This document shows positions 14,854 through 24,050 of a stretch of 64,000 bases of DNA, in pieces (positions within the stretch are counted from its first letter, which is position 1; every line of letters starts with the position of its first letter). The stretch spans positions 4,191,057 through 4,255,056 of the forward strand of contig NZ_KB913029.1 in the NCBI RefSeq assembly GCF_000384115.1, given 5' to 3'. A program made the position numbers and the translations under genes. Below the pieces are notes generated by a model that was given only the letters and a program-made list of their open reading frames with translations, searched no databases and was not told where the DNA came from. This stretch comes from Sporichthya polymorpha DSM 43042. Lineage in GTDB: Bacteria; Actinomycetota; Actinomycetes; Sporichthyales; Sporichthyaceae.

Positions 14854-17007
14854 CTACTCCGCGGCGCGGACCTTCTCCGCGATGTGGCTGGGCATCGGTT
14901 CGTGCCGGACGTACTTGCGGCTGAACGTGCCGGTGCCGTGGGAGAGGGAGCGGAGGTCGATGGCGTAGCGGCAGATCTCGATCTGCGGCACCTCGGCCAG
15001 GATCTTCGTCCGCCCGCTGGACCCGACCGGCTCGGAGCCGAGGACGCGGCCCCGGCGGGTCGAGAAGTCGCCCATGATCGCGCCGACGTAGTCGTCCGCG
15101 ACGAGAACGGCGACCTCGTCCACCGGCTCGAGCAGGGTCACCTGCGCCTTCTCCGCGGCGTCCTTGAGCGCGAGCGCGCCCGCGGTCTGGAACGCCATGT
15201 CGGAGGAGTCGACGCTGTGGGCCTTGCCGTCGTGCAGCGTCACGCGGATGTCCTGCACGGGGTATCCGGCGATGACGCCGCGCTCCATCTGGGTGCGCAC
15301 ACCCTTCTCCACCGACGGGATGAACTGCCGGGGGACCGCGCCGCCGACGACCTTGTCGACGAACTCGAACCCCGAGCCCGAGGGCAGCGGCTCCACGGTG
15401 ATGTCGCAGACCGCGTACTGGCCGTGGCCGCCGGACTGCTTGACGTGCCGGCCGTGGCCCTCGCCGGTGGACGCGAAGGTCTCTCGCAGCGACACCTTCA
15501 GCGGGACGCTGTCGACGGCGACGCCGTAGCGGTTCGTCAGACGGTCCATCAGAACGTCGAGGTGCGCCTCGCCCATGCACCACAGGACGAGCTGGTGGGT
15601 GTCGGTGTTGTGCTCCAGCCGCAACGTCGGGTCCTCGGCCAGCAACCGGTTCAGGCCCTGGGAGAGCTTGTCCTCGTCGGCCTTCGACTTCGCGACGACC
15701 GCGACGGGCAGCAGCGGCTCCGGCATGGTCCACGGCTGCATCAGCAGCGGCGCGTCCTTGCTGGAGAGGGTGTCGCCGGTCTCGGCCTTCGTCAGCTTCG
15801 CGACCGCGACGACGTCGCCGGCCACCGCGGACTGGATCGCGCGCTGGGTCTTGCCCAGCGGGCACGTGAGGGCGCCGATCTTCTCGTCGATGTCGTGGTC
15901 GTCGTGGCCACGGTCGGCCAGGAAGTGCCCCGACACGTGGACGGTCTGGTCGGCGTGGATCGTGCCGGAGAAGATGCGCACCAGCGAGATCTTTCCGACG
16001 TAGGGGTCCGACGTCGTCTTCACGACCTCCGCCACCAGCGGCCCGTCCGGATCGCAGGTGAGCGCCGGGCCGGGCTGCCCGTCGATCGTGGTCACCGCGG
16101 GCACGGGGTGCTCGAGCGGGGACGGGAACGCCTGGGTCATGATCTCGAGCAGCTCGGTCATCCCGACGCCGTTCATCGGGTTCACCGGCAGCACCGGGTA
16201 GAAGGAACCGCGCGCGACCGCGGTCTCGAGGTCGTCGATGAACACCTTGAGGTCGATCTCCTCGCCGCCGAGGTAACGGTCCATCAGGGTCTCGTCCTCG
16301 CTCTCGGCGATGATCCCCTCGATGAACGTGTTGCGGGCGTCCTCGATCTCCATCCGAAGCTCCTCGGACGCCTTCGACTCACTCCGCGACCCCGAGGAGT
16401 AGTCGTAGACGCACTGCGAGAGCAGGCCGACGAGACCGGTCTGGACGCCGTCGGCGCCGAGCTGCGGCAGGTACGCCGGCAGGACGTTGTCGCCGAACGC
16501 GTCCTGGCACATGGCGATGACGCCGTCGAAGTCCGTGCGCCCGTTGTCGAGCTTGGTGACGACCACCGCCCGCGGCATGCCCACGGCGGCGCACTCGTCC
16601 CAGAGCATCTTCGTGGTGCCGTCGATGTCCTCGGCCGCGGAGATGATGAACAGGGCCGCGTCGGCCGCCCGGAGACCCGCACGCAGGTCGCCGACGTAGT
16701 CGGCGTACCCGGGGGTGTCGAGCAGGTTGACCTTGATGGGCCCGTCGGGTTCGGAGACCACGATCGGTTCGAGCGAGAGGTTGACCGAGCGCTGCTGCCG
16801 GATCTCGGCCTCGTCGAAGTCGCTGACGGTGGTGCCGTCCTCGACCCGGCCGAGCCGGGTCAGATTGCCAGTTGCCAGGAGCAGGGATTCCACGAGCGTC
16901 GTCTTGCCGGCTCCCGTGTGGCCGACCAGCACCACGTTGCGGATGCGTCCCGGCTGGTCGGCCTCCGGTGCCCTGCCGGCGTTCGGAGTGTTGGACTTGT
17001 CGGCCAT
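14854..17007 (-). CDS. Elongation factor G-like GTPase (EF-G2 type)
   Basis: A 717-residue protein with all EF-G domains: G domain (P-loop GHTGAGKTT at 29-37, DTPGYADY, TKLD in place of the usual NKxD), then EF-Tu-like domain 2, and domains III-V (SLRETFASTGEGHGRHVKQSGGHGQYAVCDI; DYVGAIMGDFSTRRGRVLG). Canonical EF-G has AHIDAGKTT and NKMD, so this is the paralogue called EF-G2 or FusA2, found in actinobacteria beside a true FusA; it may also be grouped with ribosome-protection-like factors. Its cellular role is not settled. AGGAGG stands six bases before the ATG. It is convergent with WS/DGAT and divergent from pgsA. Confidence 0.92.
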   Translation of the reverse strand: MADKSNTPNAGRAPEADQPGRIRNVVLVGHTGAGKTTLVESLLLATGNLTRLGRVEDGTTVSDFDEAEIRQQRSVNLSLEPIVVSEPDGPIKVNLLDTPGYADYVGDLRAGLRAADAALFIISAAEDIDGTTKMLWDECAAVGMPRAVVVTKLDNGRTDFDGVIAMCQDAFGDNVLPAYLPQLGADGVQTGLVGLLSQCVYDYSSGSRSESKASEELRMEIEDARNTFIEGIIAESEDETLMDRYLGGEEIDLKVFIDDLETAVARGSFYPVLPVNPMNGVGMTELLEIMTQAFPSPLEHPVPAVTTIDGQPGPALTCDPDGPLVAEVVKTTSDPYVGKISLVRIFSGTIHADQTVHVSGHFLADRGHDDHDIDEKIGALTCPLGKTQRAIQSAVAGDVVAVAKLTKAETGDTLSSKDAPLLMQPWTMPEPLLPVAVVAKSKADEDKLSQGLNRLLAEDPTLRLEHNTDTHQLVLWCMGEAHLDVLMDRLTNRYGVAVDSVPLKVSLRETFASTGEGHGRHVKQSGGHGQYAVCDITVEPLPSGSGFEFVDKVVGGAVPRQFIPSVEKGVRTQMERGVIAGYPVQDIRVTLHDGKAHSVDSSDMAFQTAGALALKDAAEKAQVTLLEPVDEVAVLVADDYVGAIMGDFSTRRGRVLGSEPVGSSGRTKILAEVPQIEICRYAIDLRSLSHGTGTFSRKYVRHEPMPSHIAEKVRAAE

Positions 17008-17194
17008 GCGCCACCTCCTCGTGACCCAGGGGGCGCGCAGTCCTTCCGCAAGTCGCTCTCGGGGCAGTTTCCGGTCCGGATCACGCGCCCGTGCGTCCTG
17101 GCAGCTTCCTCCGAGTCCGGCGGCGGGACAAGGGGGACCCGTGGGATTTCCGGGCGGTCCGCGTGGCCCGCGGGGCGGCCCGGGGTCCGCTGAC

Positions 17195-17200
17195 TAGCAT
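17195..17200 (+). promoter_or_regulatory. Probable -10 box of the pgsA-pimA operon
   Basis: TAGCAT lies 30 bases before ATG 17231; a start near 17207 would give a short leader holding GGAGG and GGGAGAA. No strong -35 box is visible. Confidence 0.4.
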
Positions 17201-17230
17201 TGCCTGCGGCAGCGGAGGACCGGGAGAACG

Positions 17231-17881
17231 ATGCTCAACAAGTACGCGCGAGCGTTGTTCGGCCGAATTTTCACGCCGATCGCGCGCGGTCTGGTGCGCC
17301 TCGGCGTGAGCCCCGACGTGGTGACCATCGTCGGTACGCTCGGCGTGATGGCCGGTGCCCTCCTCCTGTTCCCCCGGGGAGAGTTCTTCTGGGGGACGAT
17401 GGTGATCACCGCCTTCGTCTTCTCGGACATTCTCGACGGGCTCATGGCCCGGATGACCGACCGTTCGTCCACCTGGGGCGCGTACCTGGACTCGACGCTC
17501 GACCGGTTCGGCGACGCCGCGGTCTTCGGCGGCCTGGCGATGTGGTTCGCCGGTGGCGGGGACAACGACCTGCTCTGCGCGCTGTGCCTGTACAACCTGG
17601 CCGCCGGATCGGTTGTCTCCTACGCCAAGGCCCGGGCCGAGGGCCTCGGGATGACGGCGAACGTCGGCATCGCCGAGCGCTCGGACCGGCTCGTGCTGAT
17701 CCTCGTCGCCACCGGCTTCCAGGGCGTCGGCGTGCCGGGCGTCCAGCGGGCGGCGCTGATCATCCTCGCCGTCGCCAGCACGATCACGTTGTTCCAGCGC
17801 ATGCTGATGGTCCGCAAGCAGGCCCTGGCCGGGGCGGCGAACGCCTCGGCCCCGCTGGCGACCGACCCGGGCCCCGCGTGA
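17231..17881 (+). CDS. pgsA: Phosphatidylinositol phosphate synthase (CDP-alcohol phosphotransferase)
   Basis: A 216-residue membrane enzyme with the complete CDP-alcohol phosphotransferase motif: D66-x2-D69-G70-x2-A73-R74-x8-G83-x3-D87-x3-D91 (DILDGLMARM to YLDSTLDR). Five to six hydrophobic segments follow the usual plan. In actinobacteria the enzyme at the head of the PIM operon joins CDP-diacylglycerol and inositol-1-phosphate to make phosphatidylinositol phosphate, although it was named after phosphatidylglycerophosphate synthase. The operon context (acyltransferase and PimA directly downstream) supports this. It overlaps the next gene by 4 bases (GTGA). Confidence 0.92.
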   Translation: MLNKYARALFGRIFTPIARGLVRLGVSPDVVTIVGTLGVMAGALLLFPRGEFFWGTMVITAFVFSDILDGLMARMTDRSSTWGAYLDSTLDRFGDAAVFGGLAMWFAGGGDNDLLCALCLYNLAAGSVVSYAKARAEGLGMTANVGIAERSDRLVLILVATGFQGVGVPGVQRAALIILAVASTITLFQRMLMVRKQALAGAANASAPLATDPGPA

Positions 17882-18840
17882 CCGGGCTGGCGCAACGTGT
17901 CGGCGCCGCGGCCTACCTGACGGGATGGCGGGTCGTGCGCCACCTGCCCGAGCCGGTGGTCCGTGCGGGCTTCCGTCGTGCGGCCGACGTCGCGTGGCGG
18001 CGCCGCGGCCGCGGCGTGGTGCAGCTGGAGCGCAACCTGGCCCGCGTGCTCGGCGTCGCGCCGGAGACACCGGCCGTGCGTGAGCTGTCCCGGGACGCGA
18101 TGCGCTCGTACCTGCGCTACTGGTCCGAGGTCTTCCGCATGCCGTCGTGGGACGCCGACGAGGTCCTGCGCCGCATCCGGGTCGAGGGCGAGGAAAGCCT
18201 GCGTGCGGAGCTGGACCTCGGCGTCGGGGTCGTGCTCGCCCTCCCGCACTGCGCGAACTGGGACCACGCCGGCGCCTGGGTCGTCGGTGCGGGCATGCCG
18301 TTCACCACGGTCGCCGAGCGGCTGAATCCGCCTCAGCTCTACGACGCCTTCGTCGCCTACCGGCAGAACCTCGGCATGGAGGTCCTCCCGCTCGACAAGA
18401 ACTCCGGCGTCGAGGCGTTCGCGACCCTCGCCCGCCGACTGCGGGACGGCAAGCTCGTCGCGCTGGTCGCGGACCGCGACCTGACCGAATCGGGCATCGA
18501 GGTCGAGTTCTTCGGCCACACCGCGCGGATGCCCGGCGGCCCGGCGGCGCTCTCGGTCAGCACCGGCGCGGGCCTGGTCCCCGTGACCCAGTGGTACGAC
18601 GGCAAGGTCATGCACCTGCGGATCCACCCCAAGATCCACCAGCCCACGCACGGCCGCCGGCCGGAGCGCGTCGCCGCGATGACCCAGTCGCTCGCGGGTG
18701 TCTTCGAGGCCGCGATCCGCGCCCACCCCGCCGACTGGCACATGCTGCAACGCCTGTGGGTCGACGATCTGAGGCTGCGTCATCACGCGGCGACTCCGCG
18801 CCGCCAGCACGCCGCCTCCGGCCGGGAGAGGCCCGCCTGA
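17878..18840 (+). CDS. Phosphatidylinositol mannoside acyltransferase (PatA-like)
   Basis: A 320-residue LpxL/HtrB-type acyltransferase with the catalytic HX4D motif in LALPHCANWDHAG, followed by VAERLNPPQLYDAF, the substrate region LVALVADRDLTESGIEVEFFGH, and PGGPAALSVSTGAGLVPV. In the actinobacterial PIM operon this gene transfers an acyl chain to mannose of PIM1/PIM2 at the cytoplasmic face of the membrane. The GTG start overlaps pgsA by four bases, and its TGA shares one base with the pimA ATG. The tail after residue 300 (Arg/His/Ala-rich) is unconserved. Confidence 0.9.
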   Translation: MTGLAQRVGAAAYLTGWRVVRHLPEPVVRAGFRRAADVAWRRRGRGVVQLERNLARVLGVAPETPAVRELSRDAMRSYLRYWSEVFRMPSWDADEVLRRIRVEGEESLRAELDLGVGVVLALPHCANWDHAGAWVVGAGMPFTTVAERLNPPQLYDAFVAYRQNLGMEVLPLDKNSGVEAFATLARRLRDGKLVALVADRDLTESGIEVEFFGHTARMPGGPAALSVSTGAGLVPVTQWYDGKVMHLRIHPKIHQPTHGRRPERVAAMTQSLAGVFEAAIRAHPADWHMLQRLWVDDLRLRHHAATPRRQHAASGRERPA

Positions 18841-20024
18841 TGCGCGTCGGCCTGGTCTGCCCCTACGCCTGGGAGGTCCCGGGCGGGGTGCAGGCGCACG
18901 TCCGCGACCTCGCCGAGGCCCTGCTCGGGCTGGGTCACGAGGTGTCGGTACTCGCCCCTGCCGACATCCCCGAACCGGGGGAGCCCTCGGACCTCCCGCC
19001 GTATCTCGTCCCGACCGGCCGGGCGATCCCGGTGCCCTACAACGGCTCCATCGCCCGGGTGGCGTTCGGCCCGGTCACCAAGGCGCGGGTCCGGCGCTGG
19101 GTCCGCGACGGCGGGTTCGACGTCCTGCACGTCCACGAGCCGGCCGTGCCGAGCATCTCCGCGCTGGCCTGCTGGGGCGCGAGCGGCCCGATCGTGGCGA
19201 CCTTCCACATGAGCAACGGCCGCTCCCGCGCGATGGCCGCCGCCCACGGCGTGCTCCAGCCGACGCTGGAGAAGATCTCGGCCCGCATCGCCGTCTCCGA
19301 GCCGGCCCGGCAGACCCTCGTCGAGCACCTCGGCGGCGACCCCGTGCTGATTCCCAACGGCGTGGCCCTCGCCCGCTTCGCCCGCGCCGAGCCGATGCCC
19401 GGCTGGCCGGGCGAGGGCGGCGCGATCGGCTTCCTCGGCCGCTTCGACGAGCCGCGCAAGGGCTTCGACATCCTCGTGGCGGCGATGGAACAGTTGGTGG
19501 TCTCCCGGCCCGGTCTGCGGCTGCTGGTCGCCGGCCCCGGCGACGCCGACGCGGCGCTCGCGGCGATGTCCCCGGCGGTCCGCGAGCGGGTCACGATGCT
19601 CGGCCTGGTCGACGAGCCCGCGAAGGAGCGCATGCTGCGCTCGGTGGACCTCTACGTCGCTCCGAACACCGGCGGCGAGAGCTTCGGCATCATCCTCACC
19701 GAGGCGATGTCGGCCGGGACGCCGGTCGTCGCCAGCGACATCGACGCCTTCCGCCGGGTCCTGGAGGACGGCACCTGCGGCGCGCTGTTCCCGGTCGGGG
19801 ACGCCGACGCCCTGGCCGCGACGCTGGCCGACCTCCTCGACGACCCCGCGCGCCGGGCCGTGATCGCCGGCGAGGCCTCCCGCACCGTGGCGCGCTACGA
19901 CTGGGCCCAGGTCGCGGCGGACGTCGTCGCCGTCTACGAGACGGTCACCGCGGGGACGACCGGCGTCGTCGAGGACACCCGGACCCAGCGCCTCGCGCGC
20001 CTGGTCGGGCTCTCCACCAGCTGA
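18840..20024 (+). CDS. pimA: Phosphatidylinositol alpha-mannosyltransferase
   Basis: A 394-residue GT4-family GDP-mannose-dependent glycosyltransferase that adds the first mannose to phosphatidylinositol. Seen: MRVGLVCPYAWEVPGGVQAH (membrane- and donor-binding N-lobe), VLHVHEPAVPS, TFHMSNGRSRAM, IPNGVALARF, and in the C-lobe FLGRFDEPRKGFDIL, NTGGESFGIILTEAMSAGTPVV with the paired glutamates of the EX7E motif. Start ATG 18840 is set by the TGATG overlap with the acyltransferase. Length and order match the PIM operon of mycobacteria and Streptomyces. Confidence 0.93.
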   Translation: MRVGLVCPYAWEVPGGVQAHVRDLAEALLGLGHEVSVLAPADIPEPGEPSDLPPYLVPTGRAIPVPYNGSIARVAFGPVTKARVRRWVRDGGFDVLHVHEPAVPSISALACWGASGPIVATFHMSNGRSRAMAAAHGVLQPTLEKISARIAVSEPARQTLVEHLGGDPVLIPNGVALARFARAEPMPGWPGEGGAIGFLGRFDEPRKGFDILVAAMEQLVVSRPGLRLLVAGPGDADAALAAMSPAVRERVTMLGLVDEPAKERMLRSVDLYVAPNTGGESFGIILTEAMSAGTPVVASDIDAFRRVLEDGTCGALFPVGDADALAATLADLLDDPARRAVIAGEASRTVARYDWAQVAADVVAVYETVTAGTTGVVEDTRTQRLARLVGLSTS

Positions 20025-20036
20025 CGCGGGGGAGCC

Positions 20037-20576
20037 GTGCACCCCGACGTCCTGTGGTTCGTCCTGGCCCTCGTCCTGGCCGGGGTCTACCTGAGCTGGA
20101 CCGCGGGCCGGCTCGACCGCCTGCACGCCCGCGGGGACGCCTCCCGCGCCGCCCTCGACGCCCAGCTCGTCCGCCGGTCGGCGGTCGCGATGGAACTGGC
20201 CACCTCCGGCCTGCTCGACCCCGCCTCCGCGCTGCTCATCGCCGACGCCGCCCACGCCGCCCGGCAGGCCGAGGGCGAGGACCGGCCCCCGGCCGAGAGC
20301 GACCTCTCGCGCGCCCTGCGGGCGGCCCTCGACCAGCCGCAGCAGTTCGAGGAGCTCACCAGCACCGCCGACGGCCGCCAGCTCGTCGACGAGCTCGAGG
20401 CCGCCGCCCGCCGGGTCGGGATGGCGCGGCGGTTCCACAACGACGCCGTCGCCGCGGCCCGGGCGCTGCGGAGTAAGCGCCACGTCCGGTACCTGCGCCT
20501 GGCCGGCCACGCGCCGCCGCCGTTGACGTTCGAGTGTGACGACGCCCCGCCGGAGTGCCTCGCGCGCGTGCTCTGA
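20037..20576 (+). CDS. Conserved membrane-anchored protein of the PIM locus (LemA-like N-terminus)
   Basis: A 179-residue protein: one N-terminal transmembrane helix (VLWFVLALVLAGVYLSWTAGR) followed by a long, mostly helical region (LDRLHARGDASRAALDAQLVRRS) that resembles the LemA-type helical arrangement. A gene of this kind follows pimA in many actinobacteria; from memory the mycobacterial one carries an added Nudix domain, which is absent here. Start GTG 20037 has GGGGGAG just upstream, 12 bases after pimA, so it belongs to the same operon. Its function is unknown; position suggests a link to envelope lipid synthesis. It is convergent with the acyltransferase gene. Confidence 0.82.
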   Translation: MHPDVLWFVLALVLAGVYLSWTAGRLDRLHARGDASRAALDAQLVRRSAVAMELATSGLLDPASALLIADAAHAARQAEGEDRPPAESDLSRALRAALDQPQQFEELTSTADGRQLVDELEAAARRVGMARRFHNDAVAAARALRSKRHVRYLRLAGHAPPPLTFECDDAPPECLARVL

Positions 20577-20600
20577 CCCGCGGAGCCCCGGGCGCTGCGG

Positions 20601-22961
20601 TCAGTCCGCGGATCCGCCCGCCGGGACGTCGGACTCGATCGTCGGGACCGGGGTCGGCGTCGGCGGCGGCGGCGGCGGAGGTGCCGGGGTCGGCGTCGGG
20701 TCGGCCGGGGGCGGGGGAGCCGGGGTCTCGGGGGCCGGGGTGGGTACCGGCGTGCCCGGCGCGGGCGTGGGCGTCGCCGGGGCGGGTGTCGGCGTCGGCG
20801 CGGGGGCCGCGACCGGGCTGCGTGCCTCCGCGTAGACGACGATCGGCTCCAGCAACGGCGCCAGCCACTTCGAGAACGTCTTGGTGATGTGGTTGTCGTC
20901 CCGGTAGACGAGCATGTTGCCGACGATCGCCGGGCACTTCTCGCGGGCGCAGATCCAGTCGGTGGTCGGCAGCAGGTCGAACCCGGAGGTCCGCAGGGCG
21001 GAGGCGAGCGTGCTCGCCCGCGTCGCGGTCGCCTTGTACCCGGCGTCGCGGGTGTACACGCAGCGGCGGACGTCCTTGAGGTTGTCCGCGACGCATTCCA
21101 CCGGGTCGTGCGGGGCGGTCGGGTTGTCCCCGAGGACGACGACGAGCGCACCGCTGGCCCGCAGCGCGGTCAGCGTCTCCACGGTGGCCTTGGCCCACTC
21201 GGCGTCGTTCTCCTTGACGCCGACGTTGAGGTCCGCCTGGCCGACGACCACGAGCGCCGGGCCGAGCTTGACGATCTCCTCGACGCGTTCCTTCCGCCAG
21301 GTCGGGCACTCGGTGTACGCGCGGCGGAGCACGTCGGAGTGCGGGGTGACCGCGGCGACCGGGCAGGCGGACTTCGTGCGCTGCAGCAGCTTCCACCCGC
21401 GGGCGGTGGCCAGGTCGTTCAGCGGTGCGAACCACTGGGCGGCATGGGAGTCGCCGAGCAGCACCATCGTGCGCGCGGCCGGGGCGTCGGTCTTGCCGAA
21501 CGAGCAGTTCGCCGGGTGCGCCACGGTGCGGAAGTCGAGGTGGCAGCCGTTGGCGTAGTCGTTGTCGGCCTCGGCCTTCTCCAGGCGGGGTGTGAGGTTG
21601 CTCGGCACCTGCTGGACGCCAAGCCCGGCTTCCAGGGCCGCGGTCACGGTCGTCGCCTGGGACTTCCCGGCGGACGCCGTCACCGGGGCGGCCTCGGCGG
21701 GCTCACCGGAGCCGTTCAGCGCGGGCAACGTCGCGGCGAACACGACCGCGGCGAGGGCGGTGGCCGCCGACAGACCGAGCCCCGGCGCGAGCCAGATCGG
21801 CTTGCGCAGCGAGAGTTGGCGGATCGGCCGTTCGACCAGCACGAACGAGACCACCGACAGGGCAACGGCGATGACGATTGCCACCAGCGTCCACTGCGTG
21901 GTCAGCGGCTTGTCGATGGCCAGCGGCAGGAAGACCAGCACCGGCCAGTGCCACAGGTACAGCGAGTACGAGAGCATGCCGACCCACTGCGCGGGCGGGG
22001 TCCCGAGCAGGGCCTCGGCGCCCGCGGCGTGCTGACGCGCGCCGCCGGCGATGACCAGGGCCGCGCCGAGCACCGGCAGCAGCGCCGCGCTGCCCGGGAA
22101 CTCCGTGCGGTCGTCGAACAGGAACCCGGCGGCGGCGATCATCGCCAGGCCGGCCCAGGAACCCGCGACCGCGGCCGTCCGTGGCACCTTGAGCATGGCC
22201 GGGGCGAAGAGGGCGATCAGGCCGCCGATCCCGAACTCCCAGGCCCGGGTGCTCAGCGAGTAGTAGGCGTCGACGGCGTTGTCCGGCGTCATCGTGATCG
22301 AGCGCAGCAGCGAGACCGCCACCACCAGGCACAACGCGCCGATCAGCGCCACGCGGCGGTACGCCCGGTTCACCAGCACGAGGGCGAGCACGAGCAGCGG
22401 GAGCCCGATGTAGAACTGCTCCTCGATCGACAGCGACCAGTAGTGCGTCAGCGGGGACGCCGCGTTGTCGGAGCGCAGGTAGTCCTCGCCCTCGGCGGCG
22501 AGGTGGAAGTTCATGACGTACAGCGCGCTGAAGATCGCGTCCGTGGAGATGTCCTCGGCGTGCAGCGAGTTGCTCCACAGCCGGGCCGCCACCAGCACCG
22601 ACAGCGTCACCAGCGCGGCCGCCGGCAGCAGCCGCTTCATCCGGCGTACGTAGAACTCGACCAGCTGCACCCGCCCGTGCTTGCGCTGGGACTCGAAGAG
22701 CAGGCGGGTGATCAGGAAGCCCGAGATGACGAAGAACACGTCGACGCCGACGAAGCCGCCCGTCATCCACAGCAGATCCGCGTGGTAGCAGAGGACCAGG
22801 AGGACGGCGACAGCCCGGAGCCCCTCGATGTCCGGGCGAAAGCTGCGCTCGGACGCGAACACCGGGGCAGGAACCTCTCGTCGGACGGACCGGGACCCGA
22901 GCGGACTCCCGAAGATCGACGGTAACCGTGGCCGGGAGCGCCGCCGCAGGGCGTTCAGCAT
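20601..22961 (-). CDS. OafA-type membrane acyltransferase with SGNH domain
   Basis: A 786-residue protein. The N-terminal half is an acyltransferase-3 domain of about ten membrane helices (RPDIEGLRAVAVLLVLCYHA, GGFVGVDVFFVISGFLIT, WSLSIEEQFYIGLPLL, YSLYLWHWPVLVFLPL). After a linker comes an SGNH hydrolase-like domain outside the membrane, with MVLLGDSHAAQWF and the catalytic-pair element DDNHIT. The last 90 residues are a Pro/Thr/Ala repeat tail. Such proteins O-acetylate cell-surface polysaccharides or peptidoglycan. It lies antisense between the PIM operon and pdxS, an insertion into an otherwise conserved order. Start is the ATG at 22961; a shorter start is possible since the first 40 residues are basic and unconserved. 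Confidence 0.9.
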   Translation of the reverse strand: MLNALRRRSRPRLPSIFGSPLGSRSVRREVPAPVFASERSFRPDIEGLRAVAVLLVLCYHADLLWMTGGFVGVDVFFVISGFLITRLLFESQRKHGRVQLVEFYVRRMKRLLPAAALVTLSVLVAARLWSNSLHAEDISTDAIFSALYVMNFHLAAEGEDYLRSDNAASPLTHYWSLSIEEQFYIGLPLLVLALVLVNRAYRRVALIGALCLVVAVSLLRSITMTPDNAVDAYYSLSTRAWEFGIGGLIALFAPAMLKVPRTAAVAGSWAGLAMIAAAGFLFDDRTEFPGSAALLPVLGAALVIAGGARQHAAGAEALLGTPPAQWVGMLSYSLYLWHWPVLVFLPLAIDKPLTTQWTLVAIVIAVALSVVSFVLVERPIRQLSLRKPIWLAPGLGLSAATALAAVVFAATLPALNGSGEPAEAAPVTASAGKSQATTVTAALEAGLGVQQVPSNLTPRLEKAEADNDYANGCHLDFRTVAHPANCSFGKTDAPAARTMVLLGDSHAAQWFAPLNDLATARGWKLLQRTKSACPVAAVTPHSDVLRRAYTECPTWRKERVEEIVKLGPALVVVGQADLNVGVKENDAEWAKATVETLTALRASGALVVVLGDNPTAPHDPVECVADNLKDVRRCVYTRDAGYKATATRASTLASALRTSGFDLLPTTDWICAREKCPAIVGNMLVYRDDNHITKTFSKWLAPLLEPIVVYAEARSPVAAPAPTPTPAPATPTPAPGTPVPTPAPETPAPPPPADPTPTPAPPPPPPPTPTPVPTIESDVPAGGSAD

Positions 22962-23078
22962 TTCGCGAACGCATTTTTGCCGCTCCTGGACAAGGTGGCC
23001 AGACCCACGCTAACCGAAAGCGTTGCCCGTCACGGCGGCCCTGCCCGCCGCGCGGACGTCGGGCCTGATCAGCGCGCC

Positions 23079-23084
23079 TAGAAT
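23079..23084 (+). promoter_or_regulatory. Probable -10 box of pdxST
   Basis: TAGAAT 55 bases before the pdxS start; the -35 region (near 23056) is weak. A CGATCAG repeat follows at 23090 and 23097. Confidence 0.4.
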
Positions 23085-23138
23085 GACGCCGATCAGCCGA
23101 TCAGGGAGCAAGCCCCACCGCGACACGAAGGACCCGCG

Positions 23139-24050
23139 TTGTCCAGCCCCGAGAACCCCCCGACCACTCCTGTGCACGGCACCGCGCGCGTGAAGCGCGG
23201 CATGGCCGAGATGCTCAAGGGCGGCGTGATCATGGACGTCGTCACGCCGGAGCAGGCCAAGATCGCCGAGGACGCCGGCGCGGTCGCGGTCATGGCGCTG
23301 GAGCGCGTGCCCGCCGACATCCGGGCCCAGGGCGGCGTGGCGCGCATGTCCGACCCCGACATGATCGACGGGATCATCGCCGCGGTCTCCATCCCCGTGA
23401 TGGCCAAGACCCGCATCGGGCACTTCGTCGAGGCCCAGGTCGTGCAGAGCCTCGGCGTCGACTACATCGACGAGTCCGAGGTCCTCACCCCGGCCGACTA
23501 CGCCCACCACATCGACAAGTGGCAGTTCACCGTGCCGTTCGTGTGCGGGGCGACCAACCTGGGCGAGGCGCTGCGCCGCATCACCGAGGGCGCGGCGATG
23601 ATCCGCTCCAAGGGCGAGGCCGGCACCGGGGACGTCTCCAACGCCGTCACCCACATGCGCACGATCACCGCGGAGATCCGCCGCCTGAGCTCCCTGCGCC
23701 CCGACGAGCTGTACGTGGCCGCCAAGGAGCTCCAGGCGCCGTACGAGCTGGTCCGCGAGGTGGCCGAGGCCGGCCGCCTGCCCGTCGTCCTGTTCACCGC
23801 CGGCGGCATCGCGACCCCGGCCGACGCGGCGATGATGATGCAGCTCGGCGCGGACGGCGTCTTCGTCGGCTCCGGCATCTTCAAGTCCGGCAACCCGGCC
23901 CAGCGGGCCGAGGCGATTGTGAAGGCCACGACCTTCTACGACGACCCGGACGTTCTCGCGAAGGTCTCGCGCGGGCTCGGCGAGGCGATGGTCGGCATCA
24001 GCGTCGCCGACATCCCCGTGCCGCACCGGCTCGCCGAGCGGGGCTGGTGA
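23139..24050 (+). CDS. pdxS: Pyridoxal 5'-phosphate synthase, synthase subunit
   Basis: A 303-residue (beta/alpha)8 barrel that makes PLP from ribose 5-phosphate, glyceraldehyde 3-phosphate and ammonia. The signature regions are intact: [45 protein letters not shown] with the first catalytic lysine, [29 protein letters not shown], and [19 protein letters not shown]. Ammonia comes from PdxT, encoded next with a 4-base overlap. The start is TTG 23139 with AAGGA eight bases upstream; the N-terminus ([13 protein letters not shown]) before [12 protein letters not shown] is a short actinobacterial extension. Confidence 0.95.
   Translation: MSSPENPPTTPVHGTARVKRGMAEMLKGGVIMDVVTPEQAKIAEDAGAVAVMALERVPADIRAQGGVARMSDPDMIDGIIAAVSIPVMAKTRIGHFVEAQVVQSLGVDYIDESEVLTPADYAHHIDKWQFTVPFVCGATNLGEALRRITEGAAMIRSKGEAGTGDVSNAVTHMRTITAEIRRLSSLRPDELYVAAKELQAPYELVREVAEAGRLPVVLFTAGGIATPADAAMMMQLGADGVFVGSGIFKSGNPAQRAEAIVKATTFYDDPDVLAKVSRGLGEAMVGISVADIPVPHRLAERGW

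Noticed and set aside
20536-20887. Gly-rich plus-strand frames resembling PE/PGRS-like repeats
   Set aside because: They are the complement of the Pro/Thr/Ala tail of the acyltransferase; no start signal.
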